NCBI GenBank assembly: GCA_017398685.1
Contig: JAFQFH010000011.1
Coordinates: forward strand, 1-64,000
Direction: 5' to 3'
DNA length: 64,000 bases
Source: Oscillospiraceae bacterium
Lineage (GTDB): Bacteria > Bacillota > Clostridia > Oscillospirales > Oscillospiraceae
Part shown: in pieces, positions 16,934 through 24,849 of the stretch
Layout of the letters: each line of letters starts with the position of its first letter
Position numbering within the stretch: the first letter of the stretch is position 1
The notes under the pieces: model-generated
The model's input: only the letters and a program-made list of their open reading frames with translations
The model's database searches: none
What the model was told of the DNA's origin: nothing
Program-made: the position numbers and the translations under genes

Positions 16934-19318
16934 TTACTTGTTCAAAAATTCCTTGATGGCGCCTGCGCCTGCGTACTTTTCAAAGCTGTCGCCGTTGGTG
17001 ATAACGAGAGTGGGGGCCTGCTTGACACCGAAGGAGAGGGCCAGCTGGGCGTTCTCGTCAGCCATCAGCTTTTCGTACTTGAAGCCTGCCTTGTCAAGAT
17101 AGGAGCAGGCGATGCGGCAGTTGGGGCAGGTGGGAGTGGCAAAGAGGATGGCACGGCTTTCGGCAGCTGCTGCCTTGGGTGCTTCCTCCTTGACGGGGGC
17201 TGCTGCGGGGACAAAATCATCCTCCAGAGGTCCCTCGTGGCGCAGGGTGGAGCGGGAGATATCGTATTCCTTGCGCTCCTTGTACTCCTGAGTCTTGCCC
17301 ACGTTCCAGTTCTGCACAGGACGGTAGTAGCCGGTTATGCGGCTGTAGACCTCGGCAGACTCGCCGCAGTGGGGGCAGGCAAACTGCTCGCCGTTGAGGT
17401 AGCCGTGGTTTTTGCACACGGAGTAGGTGGGAGAGAGGGTGTAGTAGGGCAGCTTGTAGTTTTCGGCGATCTTGCGCACCAGAGTTGCGGCAGACTCCCA
17501 GTCGGGCATCTTCTCGCCCAGGAAGGCGTGGAAGACGGTGCCGGAGGTGTAGCGGGTCTGGAGATCGTCCTGAATGTCCAGAGCTTCAAAGATATCCTCA
17601 GTGAAGCTGACGGGCAGATGGGAGGAGTTGGTGTAGTAGGGGGAGCCGCCGGGCTCGGCTGCAGTGATGATGTCGGGATAGAGTTCCACATCGTGCTTTG
17701 CAAGGCGGTAGGAGGTGGACTCGGCAGGGGTGGCTTCCAGATTGTACAGGTCGCCGTACATCTCCTGATAGTCACTGAGCTTTTCGCGCATATGATCCAG
17801 AGTCTTCTTGGTGAAGTCCTGGCAGGCCTTATGGGTCATGTCGCAGCGGACCCACTTTGCGTTGAGACCGGCCTCGTTCATGCCCACCAGACCTATGGTG
17901 GAGAAGTGGTTGTCAAAGCTGCCCAGATAGTGCTTGGTGTAGGGGTAAAGGCCTGCATCCAGCAGCTTTGTGATAACGGTGCGCTTTACCTTCAAAGAGC
18001 GGGCAGCCAGATCCATCAGCTTGTCCAGTCTCTTGTAGAAGTCTGCCTCATCGCTGGCAAGGTAGGCCAGGCGGGGCATATTGATAGTGACAACGCCCAC
18101 GGAGCCGGTGGACTCACCGGAGCCGAAGAAGCCGCCGGACTTCTTGCGAAGCTCTCTCAGGTCAAGGCGCAGACGGCAGCACATGGAACGCACATCGGAA
18201 GGCTCCATGTCGGAGTTGATGTAGTTGGAGAAATAGGGGGTACCGTACTTGGCGGTCATCTCAAAGAGGAGCTTGTTGTTCTCGGTGGGAGACCAGTCAA
18301 AGTCACGGGTGATGGAGTAGGTGGGGATGGGGTACTGGAAGCCGCGGCCGTTGGCATCGCCTTCGATCATGATCTCGATGAAGGCCTTGTTGACCATGTC
18401 CATTTCCTTCTTGCAGTCACCGTAGGTGAAGTCCATCTCCTTGCCGCCCACGATAGCGGGCAGGTCCTTAAGGTCTGCGGGAACGGTCCAGTCGAGAGTG
18501 ATGTTGGAGAAGGGTGCCTGGGTGCCCCAGCGGGAGGGAGTGTTTACGCCGAAGATAAAGCTCTGCACGCACTGCTTTACTTCCTTCTGGCTGAGATTGT
18601 CCACCTTTACGAAGGGTGCCAGATAGGTGTCGAAGGAAGAGAATGCCTGTGCGCCTGCCCACTCGTTCTGCATGATACCCAGGAAGTTGACCATCTGGTT
18701 GCAGAGGGTGGAGAGGTGGCTTGCGGGGGCGGAGTTTATCTTGCCGGGAATGCCGAGACCTTCCTTTATAAGCTGCTTGAGACTCCAGCCTGCGCAGTAG
18801 CCGGTGAGCATGCTCAGATCGTGCAGATGCAGATCACAGTTGCGGTGGGCCTGAGCGATCTCCTGATCGTAGACCTCGCTGAGCCAGTAGTTGGCGGTGA
18901 TGGCGCCGGAGTTGGAGAGGATGAGGCCGCCCACGGAGTAGGTAACGGTGGAGTTTTCCTTTACGCGCCAGTCCTCAATGTTCAGGTACTTGTCCACGGT
19001 GTCCTTGTAGTCAAGGTAGGTGGACTTGGTGTTTCTCAGCTTCTCTCTCTGCTTACGGTAGAGAATGTAGGCCTTGGCCACGCTGTCATAGCCGCCGCGG
19101 CTGAGCACGGACTCAACACTGTCCTGAATATCCTCAACGGCCACATAGCCGTCCTTTATCTTGCTGAGAAAATCAGCGGAGACTTTCAGCGCCAGAAAGT
19201 CAATAACGCTGTCATTATAATCCGTTACTGTGGCATCAAAGGCCTTTTTTATTGCATCTGCTATCTTTACGATGTTGAAATCAACTATTTTGCCGTCTCT
19301 CTTTACTACCTGATACAT
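16934..19318 (-). CDS. nrdD: Anaerobic ribonucleoside-triphosphate reductase with C-terminal thioredoxin-like domain
   Basis: The 794-residue protein is class III ribonucleotide reductase, which makes dNTPs without oxygen. An ATP cone occupies the first ~90 residues (VVKRDGKIVDFNIVKIADAI). The catalytic barrel follows. A Cys/His cluster (VCKNHGYLNGEQFACPHCG) precedes the glycyl-radical site RITGYYRPVQNW (radical Gly about 663). Beyond residue 700 an Ala/Glu-rich linker leads to a glutaredoxin/thioredoxin-like module with CPNC (731-734) and a cis-Pro motif QAPTLVI. Most NrdD proteins end at about 700, so this is a fusion that probably supplies or recycles reductant. nrdG lies 21 nt upstream in the same operon. 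Confidence 0.95.
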   Translation of the reverse strand: MYQVVKRDGKIVDFNIVKIADAIKKAFDATVTDYNDSVIDFLALKVSADFLSKIKDGYVAVEDIQDSVESVLSRGGYDSVAKAYILYRKQREKLRNTKSTYLDYKDTVDKYLNIEDWRVKENSTVTYSVGGLILSNSGAITANYWLSEVYDQEIAQAHRNCDLHLHDLSMLTGYCAGWSLKQLIKEGLGIPGKINSAPASHLSTLCNQMVNFLGIMQNEWAGAQAFSSFDTYLAPFVKVDNLSQKEVKQCVQSFIFGVNTPSRWGTQAPFSNITLDWTVPADLKDLPAIVGGKEMDFTYGDCKKEMDMVNKAFIEIMIEGDANGRGFQYPIPTYSITRDFDWSPTENNKLLFEMTAKYGTPYFSNYINSDMEPSDVRSMCCRLRLDLRELRKKSGGFFGSGESTGSVGVVTINMPRLAYLASDEADFYKRLDKLMDLAARSLKVKRTVITKLLDAGLYPYTKHYLGSFDNHFSTIGLVGMNEAGLNAKWVRCDMTHKACQDFTKKTLDHMREKLSDYQEMYGDLYNLEATPAESTSYRLAKHDVELYPDIITAAEPGGSPYYTNSSHLPVSFTEDIFEALDIQDDLQTRYTSGTVFHAFLGEKMPDWESAATLVRKIAENYKLPYYTLSPTYSVCKNHGYLNGEQFACPHCGESAEVYSRITGYYRPVQNWNVGKTQEYKERKEYDISRSTLRHEGPLEDDFVPAAAPVKEEAPKAAAAESRAILFATPTCPNCRIACSYLDKAGFKYEKLMADENAQLALSFGVKQAPTLVITNGDSFEKYAGAGAIKEFLNK

Positions 19319-19344
19319 TTATTACCCTCCATATCTTCTTATCT

Positions 19345-20040
19345 CTATACGCCCCTAAGCTGTACCACCGGCACAAACTCTGCCGCCGCAGCCTTAAGCG
19401 TATTCATATACTTTTCATCAAAGCCGCCCAATCCCTGAGCGTCCAGCAGTTCACCCGAATCCTTGAACTGCTGCAGATAATACTCTTTTGCGCCTTTTAT
19501 CCATTCAGCCGCCTGTGAAATGCTCTCCACTGTGTGAAGTCCATCCACCACGGTGGTGCGAAATTCATATTCCACATGGCCTTCAAGAAGGAAGTTTTTG
19601 CTCTCTTCCACTTTGCCGATATCAAAGTTTTCCACACCCACGGTTCTTGGGTAGAGCTGGGGTGCATTCTTTATATCCATTGCCACCCTGTCCACAAGGC
19701 CGGCTTTTACTATCTCCACAAGATGTTGTGGGAAGCTGCCGTTGGTGTCCAGCTTTATTTTGTAGCCCAAGGCACGGATTTTTTCCAGAAAAGCGCCTAT
19801 GTCCCTATGCAAAAGCGGCTCACCCCCGGTGATAGCCACACCTTCCAGCACGCCCTGTCTCTTTTTGAGAAAGCTGAGGATATCCTCCTCGGTATACTGG
19901 GCGCAGAGCTTTTCCGGAAGAACCAGCGAGGCATTGTGGCAGAAGGGACAGCGCATATTGCAGCCGCCGGTGAACACCGTACACGCCACGTGTCCGGGGT
20001 AGTCCAGCAGCGTAAGTTTTTGTAGTCCTGCGATTAACAT
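19345..20040 (-). CDS. nrdG: Anaerobic ribonucleotide reductase activating protein (NrdG2-type radical SAM)
   Basis: The 231-residue protein carries the radical-SAM cluster motif C27-NMR-C31-PF-C34 after LQKLTLLDYPGHVACTVFT, the pattern of NrdG2 activases. It generates the glycyl radical on NrdD using AdoMet and a 4Fe-4S cluster. ITGGEPLLH is the conserved AdoMet motif. The ATG at 20040 was chosen over the in-frame 20085 because AGGAGG lies 7 nt upstream. It is the first gene of the nrdG-nrdD operon behind the NrdR-like site. Confidence 0.93.
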   Translation of the reverse strand: MLIAGLQKLTLLDYPGHVACTVFTGGCNMRCPFCHNASLVLPEKLCAQYTEEDILSFLKKRQGVLEGVAITGGEPLLHRDIGAFLEKIRALGYKIKLDTNGSFPQHLVEIVKAGLVDRVAMDIKNAPQLYPRTVGVENFDIGKVEESKNFLLEGHVEYEFRTTVVDGLHTVESISQAAEWIKGAKEYYLQQFKDSGELLDAQGLGGFDEKYMNTLKAAAAEFVPVVQLRGV

Positions 20041-20069
20041 AATGCATCCTCCTGAGTCCTGCACGAGTA

Positions 20070-20098
20070 ATAATATAGGACTCATTGCATTATGTCAA
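20070..20098 (-). promoter_or_regulatory. Promoter of nrdG-nrdD
   Basis: On the minus strand TTGACA (20098-20093), 17 nt, TATTAT (20075-20070), 30 nt before the nrdG ATG. Confidence 0.8.
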
Positions 20099-20106
20099 TA
20101 GCCAAA

Positions 20107-20122
20107 ACACAATATATTGGTT
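20107..20122. promoter_or_regulatory. nrdR box: NrdR-box-like operator
   Basis: The plus strand reads ACACAATATATTGGTT. Against the NrdR consensus ACACWATATATWGTGT it matches at 14 of 16 positions. It lies 9 bp upstream of the -35 of the ribonucleotide reductase operon, the expected regulon. A second canonical box is not evident, although NrdR usually binds pairs. Confidence 0.6.
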
Positions 20123-20145
20123 ACAATCCGGATTGTAACCAATAT
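20114..20145. repeat. 32-bp perfect palindrome upstream of nrdG-nrdD
   Basis: The sequence is fully self-complementary about 20129/20130 (centre AATCC|GGATT, arms containing TTGGTTACAATCC). It overlaps the NrdR-like box. Perfect palindromes of this length without a loop point to a dimeric DNA-binding protein rather than an RNA hairpin. Confidence 0.8.
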
Positions 20146-20160
20146 TAACACAAAATGTAG

Positions 20161-20234
20161 TGCCCGGCAGAGACTTGTGTCTGTCGGGCACCGACGGGTA
20201 TTGTACGATATAAGCTTAGCTTTTGCAATACCCG
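20161..20234. repeat. Two adjacent inverted repeats in the nrdG / DUF6020 intergenic region
   Basis: The first (20161-20190) pairs TGCCCGGCAGA with TCTGTCGGGCA. The second (20195-20234) pairs CGGGTATTG with CAATACCCG around 22 nt. Neither is followed by a T run. They may be RNA structures upstream of the DUF6020 gene or a small relic element. Confidence 0.5.
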
Positions 20235-20344
20235 CAGCAGCAGTTTGTGTAATCTGTGCAAAGGCATACAAATAAAATTTACGCAAAGTGTGGAATAGGT
20301 GGAAATTTTATGGTACAATTTGCAAAACGTTTTCAGGGGGTAAT

Positions 20345-21961
20345 ATGAGTTTATTGAAAAAGGATATTTCAAGGACCCTTGTCAGTCTGGCCATGGGCGT
20401 GTTTTTTGCGCTTTGCTCTGTCCTTGCAAGGCTGGATTTCTTCATGGAGCTGTGCGGCAGCGTATTTGTGCTTGTTTTGTGCTTTGCGGCCCTTGCCGCG
20501 CTGATAGGCGCTGTTCTCTTTGTTATTTACGGAGCGCTTACAAATGTAAGCTTCCTTCTGCCCGAAGGCAAGCTGCGCAACACCGGGCTTCGCCGCCAGC
20601 TGTTGGTTTTCTTTGCCGCTTTCTTTATATTGCTGGGCTGGTTTTCAATGTGGATGCTCTTTCGCTTCCCCGGCTGCCTCTCGCCTGACTCAACATGGCA
20701 GCTGATGCAGGCCCGTGGTCTGGAGCCCCTTTCCAACCACCACCCCATTGCCCACACCATGATAATAAGGCTTTGCATAAATCTGGGCTTTGCCATCTCC
20801 TCAAACCCCAGTGTGGCCCTTGCCATGTACACCATCCTTCAGGCGGCGTTTCTGGCCTGTGCCTATGCCTACCTTATAAGCACCCTTTATAAGATGCGGG
20901 TAAGGCTCTGGGTGATAGGGGTGATTTTTGCAAGCTTCATAGTCCTCCCCTACCACGGCTCTCTCAGCGCCACAATGGTAAAGGACGTGTGGTTTGCGGC
21001 GTTTATCCTTATTTTGTGCCTGAGCGTGTGGAGACTTATGCTTTCTTTGAAAGCAGAGGGCCGGGCCTCCCGCTGGGATCTGAGCCTGCTTTTCATATCC
21101 GCTCTGGGTATGTGCCTTTTCAGAACCAACGGTCTTTATGCCTTCATTGTTTTTCTGCCCTTTATAGTGGTATTCTTTTTCAAAAAGAGCAAGGCCGCCG
21201 CTGTTTTGCCCATAGTCGCGGCGGTGCTGGCGCTTGTGATAACCGGGCCTTTCTACTCCGCCCTTGGTATTGCGCCGCCTGATGTGATAGAGCCCCTGGC
21301 CATACCCACACAGCATATTACCCGCGCTATAGTGGACGGGGCGGAGCTGAGTGAGGGGCAGAGAGAGCTTTTGAACAATGTGGTGGACATTGACGCGGCG
21401 GCGGAACTGTACTGCCCCTGGCTTGTGGATACCGTAAAGCACTTTATCCGTCAGGAAGGCGATCTTGAATATCTGAGCGCCCACAAGGACGAATTTATGA
21501 AGCTGTGGCTGGAGCTGGGGCTTGAAAATCCCCTTTCCTACCTCAAGGCCCACATTGACCTTATCCGCGGCTACATCTACCCTCTCACCGACGGCACTGT
21601 CATGTACCTTTACTTTACCGAGCCGCCCCTTGAGGGTATGTGCATGCTGCCCGGCCCTGTTGCCGCGCTTCTCTCCGCCATGGCGGTACATATGCCCCAC
21701 ATCCCCGTATTCAATCTCTTTTTCAGCAACGGTGCGGCCATATGGCTTTATATGTTCCTTTTCGGCCTTTGTATAGCCAAAAAGAAATATTCTCAGCTTA
21801 TCCTGTTTGTACCGGTACTGGCCGTATGGCTGACTTTGCTTGTGGCAACACCGCTGGACAATGAGTTCCGCTATGTCTACAATGTGTTCGCCACTCTGCC
21901 GCTGATGTGTGTGGTGCCCTTTAGCCATGTAAATTGCAACAAAGCTAAAGAGCAGGCGTGA
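20345..21961 (+). CDS. DUF6020 family polytopic membrane protein (GT-C-like)
   Basis: The 538-residue protein has about 11 membrane segments. It carries the DUF6020 signature FRFPGCLSPDSTWQLMQ...LEPLSNHHPIAHT near residues 119-151, shared with the protein at 32552-34501. The extracytoplasmic D-S and H-H pairs in that signature are likely catalytic or binding residues of a lipid-linked sugar transferase. That is inference; the family is uncharacterised. The ATG at 20345 follows AGGGGG by 4 nt. The frame is open to 20288 but overlaps a possible -10 (TACAAT at 20313). It stands alone. Confidence 0.8.
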   Translation: MSLLKKDISRTLVSLAMGVFFALCSVLARLDFFMELCGSVFVLVLCFAALAALIGAVLFVIYGALTNVSFLLPEGKLRNTGLRRQLLVFFAAFFILLGWFSMWMLFRFPGCLSPDSTWQLMQARGLEPLSNHHPIAHTMIIRLCINLGFAISSNPSVALAMYTILQAAFLACAYAYLISTLYKMRVRLWVIGVIFASFIVLPYHGSLSATMVKDVWFAAFILILCLSVWRLMLSLKAEGRASRWDLSLLFISALGMCLFRTNGLYAFIVFLPFIVVFFFKKSKAAAVLPIVAAVLALVITGPFYSALGIAPPDVIEPLAIPTQHITRAIVDGAELSEGQRELLNNVVDIDAAAELYCPWLVDTVKHFIRQEGDLEYLSAHKDEFMKLWLELGLENPLSYLKAHIDLIRGYIYPLTDGTVMYLYFTEPPLEGMCMLPGPVAALLSAMAVHMPHIPVFNLFFSNGAAIWLYMFLFGLCIAKKKYSQLILFVPVLAVWLTLLVATPLDNEFRYVYNVFATLPLMCVVPFSHVNCNKAKEQA

Positions 21962-21999
21962 CAAAATTTCTGCGTTTTGTATAAAATGCAACATAGCAG

Positions 22000-22029
22000 T
22001 TGACAAGCCCACGATAGCAGGACTATAAT
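22000..22029 (+). promoter_or_regulatory. Consensus promoter of the met leader peptide - metNIQ unit
   Basis: TTGACA (22000-22005), 18 nt, TATAAT (22024-22029). Transcription should start near 22036, 25 nt before the leader ATG. Confidence 0.85.
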
Positions 22030-22060
22030 CGGGGCATCACAGGAAAGGAGCGAGCCTATA

Positions 22061-22159
22061 ATGTTGTACAGCCGCAATGACAACATGATGATGGGTATGA
22101 TGCGCATGATGAGCATGTGCATGATGATGCGCGCCCAAAACCGCTCGCTTGCTTCATAA
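22061..22159 (+). CDS. Methionine-rich leader peptide (32 aa) of the metNIQ operon
   Basis: This small ORF has a good SD (AAAGGAG, 10 nt before the ATG). Its residues 9-23 read MMMGMMRMMSMCMMM: 11 Met in 15, and 12 Met in 32 overall. No protein family is recognisable. The position is between a consensus promoter and a strong terminator, directly upstream of the methionine transporter operon. This is the classical layout of an amino-acid leader peptide such as HisL or TrpL. Stalling on Met codons when charged Met-tRNA is scarce would change the fold of the RNA downstream. A free Met-rich peptide binding metal is the alternative, less favoured by context. Confidence 0.85.
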   Translation: MLYSRNDNMMMGMMRMMSMCMMMRAQNRSLAS

Positions 22160-22194
22160 CCTGTCATTTCAAAAGTGATTACAGGCCTGAAAGC
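22151..22194 (+). promoter_or_regulatory. Predicted antiterminator of the met attenuator
   Basis: GCTTCA and CCTGT (22151-22164, the last leader codons plus stop) can pair with ACAGG and TGAA(A)GC (22181-22194). This gives about 11 bp across a 16-nt loop. The 3' side is exactly the 5' arm of the terminator at 22183, so the two folds exclude each other. A ribosome at the stop codon would cover the upstream strand; one stalled on the Met run would not. Confidence 0.65.
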
Positions 22195-22224
22195 ATACGA
22201 GCTTTCAGGCCTATTTGTTTTTTC
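22183..22224 (+). terminator. Attenuator terminator before metN
   Basis: AGGCCTGAAAGC and GCTTTCAGGCCT form a perfect 12-bp stem around ATACGA (22195-22200), followed by ATTTGTTTTTTC. It lies 23 nt after the leader peptide stop and ends about 20 nt before metN. It would end transcription before the operon. Confidence 0.92.
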
Positions 22225-22241
22225 GGAGAGTGTAGAAGGAC

Positions 22242-23234
22242 ATGATTGAGTTAAAGAAACTGTGCAAGGTCTACAAAACTGCGGACAAGGAGATAGTCGC
22301 GCTGGACAATATAGACCTCTGCATAGAAGACGGCGAGATATTCGGCATCATCGGATTGAGCGGTGCAGGCAAGAGCACCCTGGTCAGATGCATAAACCTT
22401 CTGGAAATGCCCACTGACGGTGAGGTCATCATCGATGGGCAGAGCCTTACAAAGCTGCCCCGGCCCGAGCTTTTGAAGCTGAGACAGCAGATAGGCATGA
22501 TCTTCCAGAGCTTCAACCTTCTTGAGCAGCGCACCGTACTTAAAAACGTGTGCTTCCCGCTGGAGATAGCAGGCGTGAACAAGAAGGAAGCCACTGAGAG
22601 AGCCCACGAGCTTTTGAAACTGGTCGGCCTTGACGACAGGGCTCAGTCCTATCCCTCCCAGCTCTCCGGCGGCCAGAAGCAGCGCGTGGCAATAGCCAGA
22701 GCTCTTGCCACCCAGCCCAAGTACCTCCTCTGCGACGAGGCCACCTCCGCCCTTGACCCCAACACCACCCGCCAGATCCTGGACCTTCTCAAGGAGATAA
22801 ACGAGAAGCTGGGCGTCACCATTGTGGTCATCACCCACGAGATGAAGGTTATCGACCGCATCTGCGACAGTGTGGCCGTCATCGACGCAAGCCACATCGC
22901 CGAGGTGGGCAAGGTCAGCCAGGTGTTTACAAACCCCAGGTCCAAGATCGCCCGCGACCTTATCGTCCCCAAGGACTCCACCGCCATCGACACCGAGGGC
23001 GGCCGCCGTATCCGCCTTACCTTCGACGGCTACGAAAAGACCAACGACCCCTTTATCTCCCGCATGGTGCTGGAGTGCGGCGCGGCTGTAAATATACTTT
23101 TCGCCGACACCAGAATATACGACGGTGTGCTCCACGGACACATGGTGGTGGAGCTGCCCAAGGAGCAGCGGGAAGCAAATAAAATAATCACGTGGCTGGT
23201 CAACAACGACGTGAAGTGGAAGGAGGAGATATAA
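22242..23234 (+). CDS. metN: Methionine ABC transporter ATP-binding protein
   Basis: The 330-residue protein has Walker A GLSGAGKST (38-46), Q-loop IFQSFNLL, signature LSGGQKQRVAIARAL, Walker B YLLCDEATSALD and the switch His in VVITHEM. A C-terminal NIL domain (about 255-328) is the regulatory, methionine-binding region specific to MetN and senses internal Met in E. coli. It powers import of D/L-methionine with MetI and MetQ. The gene starts about 20 nt after the attenuator terminator; metI follows after 1 nt. Confidence 0.95.
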   Translation: MIELKKLCKVYKTADKEIVALDNIDLCIEDGEIFGIIGLSGAGKSTLVRCINLLEMPTDGEVIIDGQSLTKLPRPELLKLRQQIGMIFQSFNLLEQRTVLKNVCFPLEIAGVNKKEATERAHELLKLVGLDDRAQSYPSQLSGGQKQRVAIARALATQPKYLLCDEATSALDPNTTRQILDLLKEINEKLGVTIVVITHEMKVIDRICDSVAVIDASHIAEVGKVSQVFTNPRSKIARDLIVPKDSTAIDTEGGRRIRLTFDGYEKTNDPFISRMVLECGAAVNILFADTRIYDGVLHGHMVVELPKEQREANKIITWLVNNDVKWKEEI

Positions 23235-23235
23235 A

Positions 23236-23916
23236 ATGCTATCCGAAATGTTTTACAAGCTGTGGAACAACAACCTCATTCAGCTGGGCGTTTGGGAGAC
23301 CATTTATATGACCTTCATCTCCTCCGCCTTCGCCTATCTTATCGGTCTGCCTCTGGGCGTTATCCTCAACATTACCGATAAAAAAGGCATCTGCCCCCGC
23401 CCCGGTGTGAACAGCGTGCTGGGCCTTGTGGTAAACTTCTTCCGCTCCATTCCCTTCATCATATTGATGGTTGCAATGCTGCCGGTGGCAAAGCTTGTTG
23501 TGGGCACACAGCTTGGCAACAAGGCGGTGATCGTGATGCTGATAATCGCCGCCGCCCCCTACGTTGCGCGAATGTGCGAAAGCTCTCTCAACGAGGTGAA
23601 TGCCGGGGTCATAGAGGCAGCCCAGTCCATGGGTGCAAACAACCTTGAGATAATCTTCAAGGTGCTCATCCCCGAAGCCAAGCCCGCACTCATAACCGGC
23701 GCGTCCATCTCCATCGTCACCATCCTCGGCTACTCGGCAATGGCCGCCACCCTCGGCGGCACCGGCCTCGGCCAGATCGCCATAATCTACGGCCACCAGC
23801 GCAGCAATGATGACATCACCTGGATATGCGTGTTCCTCACTGTCATAATCGTTCAGATAATTCAGGTCATAGGCAGCTACATTGCCCGCAAAACCGACAA
23901 GCGCATAAATCATTAA
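23236..23916 (+). CDS. metI: Methionine ABC transporter permease
   Basis: The 226-residue protein has five predicted membrane segments and the BPD permease motif EAAQSMGANNLEIIFKVLIPEA, the coupling helix that contacts MetN. FFRSIPFIILMVAMLPVAKL and GYSAMAATLGGTGLGQIA are typical of MetI. The start lies 1 nt after the metN stop with GGAG just upstream. It forms the MetNI2 pore and receives substrate from MetQ encoded 34 nt downstream. Confidence 0.95.
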   Translation: MLSEMFYKLWNNNLIQLGVWETIYMTFISSAFAYLIGLPLGVILNITDKKGICPRPGVNSVLGLVVNFFRSIPFIILMVAMLPVAKLVVGTQLGNKAVIVMLIIAAAPYVARMCESSLNEVNAGVIEAAQSMGANNLEIIFKVLIPEAKPALITGASISIVTILGYSAMAATLGGTGLGQIAIIYGHQRSNDDITWICVFLTVIIVQIIQVIGSYIARKTDKRINH

Positions 23917-23950
23917 AATAAAAAACATTAAATACAAGGAGAACAACAAA

Positions 23951-24766
23951 ATGAAAAAGACCCTTTCTATCGTCCTCGCTCTGGTTCTGGCTCTGGCCTG
24001 CCTCGGCACCGCAGCCTTCGCAGATGACAACACCATCGTTGTCGGCGCAAGCTCCACCCCCCATGCAGAGATCCTCGAAGTCGTTAAGGAAGCCCTCGCA
24101 GAGGAAGGCTACACCCTCGAGATCGTTGTCTATGACGACTACGTCCTGCCCAACCAGGCCCTCTACGACGGCGAACTGGATGCAAACTACTTCCAGCACA
24201 CCCCCTACCTCAATTCTTACAACGCCTCCAACAACACTGATCTGGTCTCCGCAGCCCTCATCCACTATGAGCCCTTTGGCCTTTACGGCAACGGTGTAGA
24301 CAGTGTTGAGGCCGCTCCCGAAGGCACCACCATCGTTATCCCCGCTGACGACTCCAACGAAACCCGCGCACTGCTCCTCCTCCAGCAGGAAGGCTTCATC
24401 ACCCTGCCCGAGGATGCCAGCGCTGAGGAAGGCATCAGCCACCTTGACATAGTTGACGACGGCGGCTACACCATCACCCCCGTACAGGCAGACACCGTTC
24501 CCTCCATCCTTGAAAACAGCGACGAGGGCACTCTGGCAGTCATCAACGGCAACTACGCCCTGCAGGCCGGCCTGAAGGTTGAGAACGCTCTGGCCATCGA
24601 GGACGCTTCCGGTGACGCAGCACAGACCTACGCCAACATCATCGCAGTTGCCAACGGCAACGAGGAGAGCGAGAAGACCCAGGCTCTGGTCAATGCTCTT
24701 CTGACTGACGCTGTCAAGGACTACATCGCTGAAAGCTACAACGGCGCAGTTGTTGCAATCTTCTGA
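23951..24766 (+). CDS. metQ: Methionine-binding protein of the MetNIQ transporter
   Basis: The 271-residue protein belongs to the NlpA/MetQ family: VVGASSTPHAEIL, then DYVLPNQALYDGELDANYFQHTPYL and IPADDSNETRALLLL. It begins with a signal peptide (KKTLSIVLALVLALA). Both a weak lipobox (ALAC) and a signal-peptidase-I site (AFA-DD) are possible, so its mode of attachment is unclear. AAGGAG precedes the ATG by 10 nt. Codon use is strongly biased (C-ending codons), which suggests high expression. A terminator ends the operon. Confidence 0.95.
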   Translation: MKKTLSIVLALVLALACLGTAAFADDNTIVVGASSTPHAEILEVVKEALAEEGYTLEIVVYDDYVLPNQALYDGELDANYFQHTPYLNSYNASNNTDLVSAALIHYEPFGLYGNGVDSVEAAPEGTTIVIPADDSNETRALLLLQQEGFITLPEDASAEEGISHLDIVDDGGYTITPVQADTVPSILENSDEGTLAVINGNYALQAGLKVENALAIEDASGDAAQTYANIIAVANGNEESEKTQALVNALLTDAVKDYIAESYNGAVVAIF

Positions 24767-24792
24767 TTGACCTTAAAACTATACAAATCACT

Positions 24793-24826
24793 ATTCGCAG
24801 GGAAATAAATCCCTGCGAATTTTTTA
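24793..24826 (+). terminator. Terminator of metNIQ
   Basis: ATTCGCAGGGA and TCCCTGCGAAT pair around AATAAA, followed by TTTTT. Confidence 0.88.
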
Positions 24827-24849
24827 ATTATCTTTTTTTCATGATTTTG

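Noticed and set aside
16925..19438. 837-residue plus-strand open frame opposite nrdD
   Set aside because: It mirrors nrdD codon for codon, has no SD at a sensible start and no recognisable domain.
20801..22012. 403-residue minus-strand frame opposite the DUF6020 gene
   Set aside because: It is rich in H, G, K, Q and Y without hydrophobic segments, typical of the antisense of a membrane protein gene.
22061..22159. Met-rich ORF as a copper- or metal-binding small protein
   Set aside because: Met-rich peptides can bind copper, but the location between promoter and terminator of the methionine transporter operon and the mutually exclusive hairpins fit a leader peptide better.
22036..22242. SAM (S-box) riboswitch or Met T-box upstream of metN
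   Set aside because: The ~200-nt leader has neither the S-box core nor a T-box sequence or specifier loop, and most of it is the small ORF.
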